Of a stretch of 64,000 nucleotides of DNA, positions 58,951 to 64,000 are shown in pieces (within the stretch, counting starts at the first letter, position 1; each line of letters opens with the position of its first letter). Location: positions 1 to 64,000 of the forward strand of contig NZ_JAMXFJ010000019.1 of NCBI RefSeq assembly GCF_025460805.1. The letters run 5' to 3'. Source of the DNA: Microvirga sesbaniae (lineage in GTDB: Bacteria > Pseudomonadota > Alphaproteobacteria > Rhizobiales > Beijerinckiaceae). Both the position numbers and the translations under genes were made by a program. The notes beneath the pieces were generated by a model that worked only from the letters and a program-made list of their open reading frames with translations, did no database searches and had not been told where the DNA came from.

Positions 58951-60469
58951 GATGGGCCTCACCGAGGGATCGAGGGATCGTCGCGCGGCGGGCGAGCCTC
59001 TCGACGAGAGCGCGCGCATCGTCCGCACCGCAGCCGCTGGCGCAGGCCACATGCACGCAGGCGGTGCGGGGCAAGCCGCTCTTCAACGCGGTGAGCACGA
59101 GCCGATCTGCGATAGTCCGGGTGAGTGCGGCGGGCTTGGCGCGCACCGCCTGGAGCAGCGCGGCGAGACCGTGTCCGCCCTCGCGCACGGCCCGGGCATG
59201 GGCGCGACGAATGTCCTTGAGCGCCTTCAGTTGCACGTCGGACAGCGGGGGATCGACCATGAAGGTGCGTCCGCCATGCGCCTGACTGTGGATCACCAGC
59301 CCGCCATGGTCGCCCCGGTACACGATGGCCGTGGTGTGACCGTAAGCCTCGCCTTCCTCAGGGTCGAAGCCGATGGTGCCGTGCCAAGACGCCGGGTCCG
59401 CGAGCATCGTCCGGTAGCTGACGCCGCTGTGATCACCGGTCACGAAAACGTCGTCGGGGTCGAGGCAGATGACGCCGGTCTTCAGCGATGTGCGCGACAG
59501 CGCCTGCACCGTGCTGCGGGCCCTCCGGCGCGCTTCGCTCGAAGGCATGCCCGCCTGCCGGTGGCGCTCCTCCAGTTCGTCCGCATGCGCCGCCTGCACG
59601 GCCCGCCGCCGCTCGATCAGCTCCGGGTCGGATTCAAGCGCGTGCACTGCATCGCGGTAGCGCCGCTCGATGTGGTTTGCCTCGGCCCAGGCGGCAAGCT
59701 CGTCGGCGTCGAGCATTGTGCCAGCGACGAGACTGATCGGCCTTTCGCGCACGACGAGCGGCGCTTCGGCCATCGGCCTGCCCTCAAAAATCAGGCGCTC
59801 GGGACTCCCCACGCTCACATCGACCGCGCTGCGCTGCAAGAAGCTGCCCGCCTTCGACAAGTCGATACGGCCGTGGCCGAAGGCGAAGCAGGCCCGGTGC
59901 AGGAGCGTCAGCACCTCCTTCGTACGGCGCTGATCGTCGATGACGGCGTAAACGTGCTCTCCGGCCGAGGGCATGGTGAGCCCGGTGCCGGGGTGAATGA
60001 TGCTCGCCGACATTGCCGCCCGCGTCAGGGAAGCCATGCCCCGCAGCGGCGAGCAGATGTCGGCAAGGCGCTCCATCGTGCCGGTGCCGCCGTCGTTGTC
60101 GATCAGCACGAGGCCGGGTCCGGCGGTGAACGTGAAATGCTGCAGCGAGCGCGCCAGGGTGCTTGAGGCGCTGTCGCCGGACATCCTGGCCAGACGCCCG
60201 AGGGTGGTGATCGGGGTGCGCCTGACGCCGTCGCGCATGACGCCGAGACCGATGGCTTGCAGGTGCGAGAGGCCGTCGAGGCGCTGGCCGAGGATCTCCA
60301 GCGCCCGCGTGCAGAACGGGCCGCATTCGATGAAGCGCCGCGTCGCCCATCCGTCGCTCATCTGCGCCGAGGCGCGCTTCTCGATGGTGCCGGTCGCCTC
60401 GTCGTAACGGTAGCTTTTCGAGAGCGGCGTGCTCGATTCGAACACGGTGAGGTAAAGCCTGCGCCCCAT
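58934..60469 (-). CDS. Archaeo-eukaryotic-type primase (prim-pol-like)
   Basis: 511 residues. Three metal-binding or substrate motifs in order: LVLIDND (Asp124, Asp126), EHVYAVIDD (His172) and AVDVSVGSPERLIFEG (Asp217), as in AEP primases. The N-terminal 110 residues and the C-terminal 250 (helical, with LKTGVICLDPDDVFVTG and HGGRTFMVDPPLSDVQLKALKDI) are not recognised individually. It should make primers and perhaps extend them for replication of the excised element. The start ATG 60469 is one base after the preceding stop. Confidence 0.7.
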   Translation of the reverse strand: MGRRLYLTVFESSTPLSKSYRYDEATGTIEKRASAQMSDGWATRRFIECGPFCTRALEILGQRLDGLSHLQAIGLGVMRDGVRRTPITTLGRLARMSGDSASSTLARSLQHFTFTAGPGLVLIDNDGGTGTMERLADICSPLRGMASLTRAAMSASIIHPGTGLTMPSAGEHVYAVIDDQRRTKEVLTLLHRACFAFGHGRIDLSKAGSFLQRSAVDVSVGSPERLIFEGRPMAEAPLVVRERPISLVAGTMLDADELAAWAEANHIERRYRDAVHALESDPELIERRRAVQAAHADELEERHRQAGMPSSEARRRARSTVQALSRTSLKTGVICLDPDDVFVTGDHSGVSYRTMLADPASWHGTIGFDPEEGEAYGHTTAIVYRGDHGGLVIHSQAHGGRTFMVDPPLSDVQLKALKDIRRAHARAVREGGHGLAALLQAVRAKPAALTRTIADRLVLTALKSGLPRTACVHVACASGCGADDARALVERLARRATIPRSLGEAHHETTG

Positions 60470-60470
60470 C

Positions 60471-60827
60471 TCACCGCTCGCTGATGATCAGAGGCTTTTG
60501 GGCCGCAAGCCCGTCGAAGGCTTCAGGGTGCTTGGCCAGCACGGCCGCGATGACGGCGTTCTCGAACGCCTGCCGGTCGGCGGGATCGGGAAAGTGCAGC
60601 ACGGCGGCGTAAAGCACCTTGTCTTTATCGTCGCGCATGACCTTGTCGTCGGGACCGATCTGCGGCTTCGCGGGCAGGCCGATCCAGCGGCGCTCGCCGT
60701 GGGCCTGAATGGTGACGCCCCTGACCTGCAGGCCGAGGGGCTCGATGTGGATGTCGGCGAGACCGACGAGGTTATTCTTGCGCAGCGGCGTGAATGCGAT
60801 GCAGCGCAGCGTGCATTCGGCGGCCAT
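60471..60827 (-). CDS. Small conserved replication-module protein (SpoVG-like pattern)
   Basis: 118 residues: CIAFTPLRKNNLVGLADIHIEPLGLQVRGVTIQAHGERRWIGLPAKPQ, then VLHFPDPADRQAFENAVIAAVLAKHPEAFDGL. Small proteins with this pattern (xNxLxGFADxxL..GLxxxGxxxH...RWxxxPAK) commonly sit beside primases in islands and prophages. The pattern resembles the SpoVG fold, which binds nucleic acid; the assignment is tentative. Confidence 0.65.
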   Translation of the reverse strand: MAAECTLRCIAFTPLRKNNLVGLADIHIEPLGLQVRGVTIQAHGERRWIGLPAKPQIGPDDKVMRDDKDKVLYAAVLHFPDPADRQAFENAVIAAVLAKHPEAFDGLAAQKPLIISER

Positions 60828-60948
60828 AACGGTCTCCCGTTTCGAGAGGGCCGTAGGTGACGAGACAGCAGCATCACGCTAGGATCGTCGGCGCGTGAGA
60901 CGATCCTTGCCCGTCGCGGTGCTTCCCGGCCTGCGGCGGGTTTCGTTT

Positions 60949-61173
60949 TCAGGGTTGTCTGGGGACGGTCCCTTCCCAATGGCCGACCCGGCGCAGCCCG
61001 ACCCGGACCGGCGGCGGCAGGTGACCCGAAGCCTCAAGTCGCATGACGGTTCTCTCGGAGATGCCGAGGCGCTCGGCCAGTTGCTTGCGGCTGATGAGGC
61101 GGGCGGGGGCATGCTGGTCGGCTGCGGATAATGATTGGGTCGGATGCACGGCATTCGGACGCGGCGCGGTCAT
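60949..61173 (-). CDS. AlpA-like excisionase/regulator
   Basis: 74 residues. The HTH LISRKQLAERLGISERTVMRLEASGHLPPPVRVGLRRVGHWEG matches AlpA/Xis-type winged HTH proteins that control integrase expression and excision in P4-like elements. ATG 61173 overlaps the upstream stop as ATGA, so both small regulators are translated together. Confidence 0.78.
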   Translation of the reverse strand: MTAPRPNAVHPTQSLSAADQHAPARLISRKQLAERLGISERTVMRLEASGHLPPPVRVGLRRVGHWEGTVPRQP

Positions 61174-61433
61174 GACTTCACCTCCACCGTCCGGTCGCTC
61201 AGCCTTAGGGACGTGCCGGGCGGCGCGCACAGAACCCGCGTGTTCGTGACCATCCAGTCGTCGATAGCCCCGAGGTCGTAGCGGATGATGCCGGGATCGA
61301 AATCGTAGGTGATACAGGGCGGCCCGATGCCCATGTCCCGCCAGGTCTTGAGGGTCGTGGGGGCCACGCCAAGGTAGCGCGCGGCCTGTGCCGGGGACAG
61401 CAGGTGGCGGAGTGGAAAATCGCCGAGGCGCAT
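61170..61433 (-). CDS. MerR/excisionase-type HTH protein
   Basis: 87 residues. LSPAQAARYLGVAPTTLKTWRDMGIGPPCITYDFDPGIIRYDLGAIDDWM is the helix-turn-helix_17 (excisionase-like) pattern, with the wing at RYDLGAIDDWM. It is paired with the AlpA-like gene; one may activate and one repress excision and replication. Overlaps the AlpA-like start. Confidence 0.75.
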   Translation of the reverse strand: MRLGDFPLRHLLSPAQAARYLGVAPTTLKTWRDMGIGPPCITYDFDPGIIRYDLGAIDDWMVTNTRVLCAPPGTSLRLSDRTVEVKS

Positions 61434-61496
61434 GATGGGTCTCCAGGGATGGAGCCCATCATGCTGACCGTCGTCCCAGGTGTTTAATACCCGCTG

Positions 61497-62183
61497 TTAA
61501 ACACCCTGCCTTCGTGCCTGTGGCCCTTCTGGCATGCGGTTCCGGGCAGCCTCAAGGAGAGGCTCATAGCTGCGCGCCAGAAGTGACATCCTTTCCGGCA
61601 TGGGAAGTGTGCTCGCGTGAGCGATGGCCTCCCGGATGAGCGACAGGATTTCTCGGTGTTCTCCATCACGCGGAGCCGCGTTTTGTCCTGTGCGGCCCAT
61701 CCGCTTGCGCCAGTCCAGAAGCGTTTTTGCCTCCAGGTTCAGACTGACTCGTTGACGAATGTCAGCGCAGACCCGCGATGCGGCAGACCTATTGTTTTCC
61801 CCGAGTGCGACTCGAATTTCATAAGCCGCGACGAGACATGCCCGCATTCCCCAGACCCGATCCCCATCCTGAGGACGCGAGGCAGGCCGGGCGGCCGGGG
61901 TCACAATGGGATCGTTAATGCCAAGCTCGAGGCCGCGCAGGATACGGGCGAGATTGGCGAGGGGCACGAGGGCGGACGGGTCTTCCCCTATCTCGCGGAA
62001 GGCCGAAATCGCGGCATGTATTTGAGCGATCATGCCCGCCCGCGCGGATGCCACCGAGCTCGATAAGATACCGCCAAGCGTCAGCTTCGCGATGGCATCG
62101 GCGAAGGGGCCTTCAACATCCGGTGGAGGCGGTGCCCCCAGACGGGTGAACGCAGCCTTCGTATCGGGCGAGATCCGGCTCAC
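61497..62183 (-). CDS. Hypothetical protein coupled to the integrase
   Basis: 228 residues; ATG 62183 overlaps the integrase stop (ATGA). Mostly helical (SARAGMIAQIHAAISAFREIG, AYEIRVALGENNRSAASRVCADIRQRVSLNLEAKTLLDWRKRM). No recognised domain. Translational coupling suggests it works with or regulates the integrase. Confidence 0.6.
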   Translation of the reverse strand: MSRISPDTKAAFTRLGAPPPPDVEGPFADAIAKLTLGGILSSSVASARAGMIAQIHAAISAFREIGEDPSALVPLANLARILRGLELGINDPIVTPAARPASRPQDGDRVWGMRACLVAAYEIRVALGENNRSAASRVCADIRQRVSLNLEAKTLLDWRKRMGRTGQNAAPRDGEHREILSLIREAIAHASTLPMPERMSLLARSYEPLLEAARNRMPEGPQARRQGV

Positions 62184-63376
62184 GCGGCTTGCACCTGCCG
62201 TCCCGCACCGACCATCTCGCCGATGCGGGTTTCCCAGGCCACCAACGCCGCGCGCTTCTCGCGCATCCTCTCGTATTTGTCGTAGTGCGCCCCGTGGATG
62301 TCGGAGGGCGCGTGCGCCGCCACTGCGAGCCGGTCCTCGCGCGGGATGCCGAGGCTTGCCAGCCCGGTCAGGCAGCTTCTTCTTAAGTCGTGTGGGGTAT
62401 AACTAAGCTTCTTGCGACGCAACGCCTGGGACAGGCTATGGCGGGCAAGCGTGGTGCGCGAGGCAAAGGCGGACGCGAACACGGCGTCGCTTCCGACGTT
62501 GCGGGCGATGCCCTCGCGCACCAGGGCGGCGGCCAGCGGGCACAGAGGCACGAGGTGGCTGCGTCTCGCTTTCGTGCGGCTCGCGGGAAGCTCGATGCGA
62601 GCGCGGGTCCCGTCATTGAGGTCGCATATTTCAGTTCGCACCAGCCCGGCTATCTCGCCCGGTCTCTGGCCGGTGAGCAGGATCAGGCGCAATGCCCCGG
62701 CAATGTTCGGGTCCATGCTGCCGTCCGGTCCGGTCATCGCCCAGAGATCACGGACCTCGTCCACGGTCAGCACGCGCTCGCGCGGGGTTTCCTTCGTTCT
62801 GGCCCGAACGCCTGCGGCGGGATTGGCCGGGATAAGTCCTGTCTCCACGGCCCAGTTGAATAGGGTGACGAGCACGGAGCGGGTGCGGTTGGCCGAGACC
62901 GGCGCGGTCGCGCGGATCGCCTCCAGCAGTGCAACGACATCGGACCGGACAATGGATTCGGCCGAGCGGCCCGCCCAAGCGCTCCTGGCGCGCTTGAGAT
63001 AGCCCAGGTCGTTCTTCCAACTGGCCTTGCCGGGCATCGCATGGCCGGTGAGATAGGCGTCGGCCAGGGCATCGAAACTCATCGCTCCCTTGGCCTTGCG
63101 ACGGATCGCCTGCGGGTTCTGGCCGTCCGCGACGGAACCATTCAGCGCCTTGGCCCGCTGCCTCGCCTCGGCGAGGGTGACAGCCTTCAGGCTGCCGAGG
63201 GTCAGGCGCTCGGGCTTACCGCCGCGTGGCCGATAGCGCAATGACCACGAGCCATGGCCAGTGGCGGTCAATCTCAAGGTCAAGCCGGGCGTCCGGCTGT
63301 CGGTATAGTCGGCACGTCCTGAAGCGGGCGGTTTGAGCTTGGCGATGACGGCTTCGGAAAGGGCGATCTTGGGCAT
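62180..63376 (-). CDS. int: P4-type tyrosine integrase
   Basis: 398 residues. An N-terminal arm-binding domain (about 1-90, DUF4102-like, with TPGLTLRLTATGHGSWSLRYRPRGG) and a core-binding domain precede the catalytic domain with Arg238 (GQRPGEI), the Lys region (KARRSHLVPL), His329-Arg332 (TPHDLRR), His355 and the nucleophile Tyr365 (HYDKY). All catalytic residues are present. The gene starts 178 bases inside attR, pointing into the element, and is first in the leftward replication operon. Confidence 0.93.
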   Translation of the reverse strand: MPKIALSEAVIAKLKPPASGRADYTDSRTPGLTLRLTATGHGSWSLRYRPRGGKPERLTLGSLKAVTLAEARQRAKALNGSVADGQNPQAIRRKAKGAMSFDALADAYLTGHAMPGKASWKNDLGYLKRARSAWAGRSAESIVRSDVVALLEAIRATAPVSANRTRSVLVTLFNWAVETGLIPANPAAGVRARTKETPRERVLTVDEVRDLWAMTGPDGSMDPNIAGALRLILLTGQRPGEIAGLVRTEICDLNDGTRARIELPASRTKARRSHLVPLCPLAAALVREGIARNVGSDAVFASAFASRTTLARHSLSQALRRKKLSYTPHDLRRSCLTGLASLGIPREDRLAVAAHAPSDIHGAHYDKYERMREKRAALVAWETRIGEMVGAGRQVQAA

Positions 63377-63427
63377 GGGAGAAGGGTCGGGCTTCAGGGT
63401 CGGACAGGGACGGCACGGGAGCGGTCC

Positions 63428-63447
63428 GGGGACGCGCTGGGGACACG
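63428..63447 (+). repeat. Pair of GGGGAC(A/G)C repeats, probable integrase arm sites (right)
   Basis: GGGGACGCG at 63428 and GGGGACACG at 63439, starting 11 bp apart, mirror the pair at 39620 and 39631. They lie between the integrase start and attR. Confidence 0.55.
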
Positions 63448-63554
63448 AAACGCTGTCCTCGTGCGTCGCCCTGTGTCATGACAGTAGCCGACAAACCCTT
63501 ATGCAACAAGGGTTCCTGTCGCTCCCAGTCAGGCGCTGTCAGCCCGGTTGGCAT

Positions 63555-63604
63555 GTCTGGGGGACTAGGGGTCGGAGGTTCAAATCCTCTCGCTCCGACC
63601 ATTA
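63555..63604 (+). repeat. attR: attR: right 50-bp attachment repeat
   Basis: Identical over 50 bases to 39501-39550, from GTCTGGGGGA through CCGACCATTA. Just upstream AGCCCGGTTGGC also resembles the D-arm of the tRNA-Pro gene, but with deletions, so this is not a second functional tRNA. Confidence 0.92.
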
Positions 63605-63939
63605 AACCCTTCGAGAAGAATGGGTTTCGGTGAAAGGCCGCTCTGGGTACAGACAGGCTTCCATCGGCAGTGAAGAGCCGGAACCGGTATTAGTCCGTAC
63701 CGAAGCACCCACGAATTCACCCACGCTTCCATATAACCCTATCCTTCAGACGTTGGATTCGGGCCGATGGCATCGGCTGGTAGAATATCGACTTTGTATC
63801 TGTGGGGCAGAAGCCGGGGCATCGTGCTCGGTCTTTAGCTCCAGAAGCCATAGGAACAGAGCGACAAGCTTAGCCAGCTTGCACTTCTCTCGTCCAAACC
63901 GTTATCCTAGACTTGAAGAACAAGCGCTCAGGAAGACGC
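63605..63939. other. Chromosomal sequence beyond the element, no gene seen
   Basis: 335 bases between attR and the partial gene at the window edge. It is AT-richer than average, with no long open frame, terminator or RNA gene that I can support. Confidence 0.4.
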
Positions 63940-64000
63940 ATGGCCGAAGAGCTTATAGGGGAACGATACAGGCTGATCCGAAAGGTGCTCTCAGGCGATC
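63940..64000 (+). CDS. Start of a gene running off the window, possibly a protein kinase
   Basis: ATG 63940, with AGGAAG just upstream, opens MAEELIGERYRLIRKVLSGD. The pattern ERYRLIRKVLSGD resembles the first strand and glycine-rich loop of bacterial Ser/Thr kinases (GxRYRLIxxLGxGG), but only 20 codons are visible and the glycine loop is not complete. Confidence 0.4.
   Translation, partial: MAEELIGERYRLIRKVLSGD

Noticed and set aside
63541..63600. Possible second tRNA-Pro at attR
   Set aside because: Only the anticodon-to-3' part is complete; the acceptor 5' strand and most of the D-arm are missing or altered.
63216..63602. 128-codon frame starting MVGARGFEPPTPSPPD over attR
   Set aside because: Same tRNA-derived false frame; it overlaps the integrase start and att site.

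Overview
The window reads as high-GC chromosomal DNA of an alphaproteobacterium of the order Hyphomicrobiales. The evidence is family content: a DUF2842 protein, a BA14K protein, a DUF1236 protein, a COX15-type heme A synthase, a short-form ArgC, an extensin-like protein and a ParA/MipZ-like ATPase. The mosaic palindromic intergenic repeats suggest the Methylobacteriaceae (a Microvirga- or Methylobacterium-like genome). That placement is an inference from gene content, not a database match.

From 1 to about 39.5 kb the gene order is ordinary chromosome. It holds an aminotransferase fragment, a class I PHA synthase, a FadL-type porin, an FAH-family enzyme, argC, the rplM-rpsI operon, a GST-like protein, a thioesterase, a CoA-binding protein, O-acetylhomoserine sulfhydrylase, a ParA-like ATPase, heme A synthase and several small secreted proteins. 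A histidine kinase/response regulator operon, an L,D-transpeptidase, an extensin-family protein and a two-ring CDC48/p97-type AAA ATPase follow. Next come a MarR-GNAT fusion with a drug/metabolite exporter, a complete peptide ABC transporter downstream of an M20 deacylase, a threonine/serine dehydratase and a LysE exporter. Two families of dispersed palindromic repeats fill many of the gaps.

At 39.47 kb lies an intact tRNA-Pro(GGG). Its last 50 bp are repeated exactly at 63555-63604, just beyond a P4-type tyrosine integrase. Everything between (about 24.1 kb) is an integrated element. Its right part is one leftward operon: integrase, a hypothetical protein, a MerR-like HTH protein, an AlpA-like protein, a small protein, an archaeo-eukaryotic-type primase (prim-pol) and a DUF3631 helicase. 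At the end of this module (57011-57159) sits an exactly mirror-symmetric array of CGTTACACG sites, a good candidate for the element's replication origin. I see no relaxase, capsid or conjugation gene. The element therefore resembles a self-replicating satellite or mobilizable island.

The left and middle parts of the element carry cargo. This includes a 1261-residue SIR2 protein resembling anti-phage Dsr1, an EVE-like/HNH endonuclease, small HTH and DUF5681 proteins of phage type, an IS630 element with a probable programmed frameshift, and an AT-richer block at 50.2-55.0 kb. That block is a tightly overlapping three-gene operon of exported proteins (small protein, HlyD-like protein, toxin-44-like protein) facing a secreted repeat-containing protein. 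It is the part of the window least explained by known systems.
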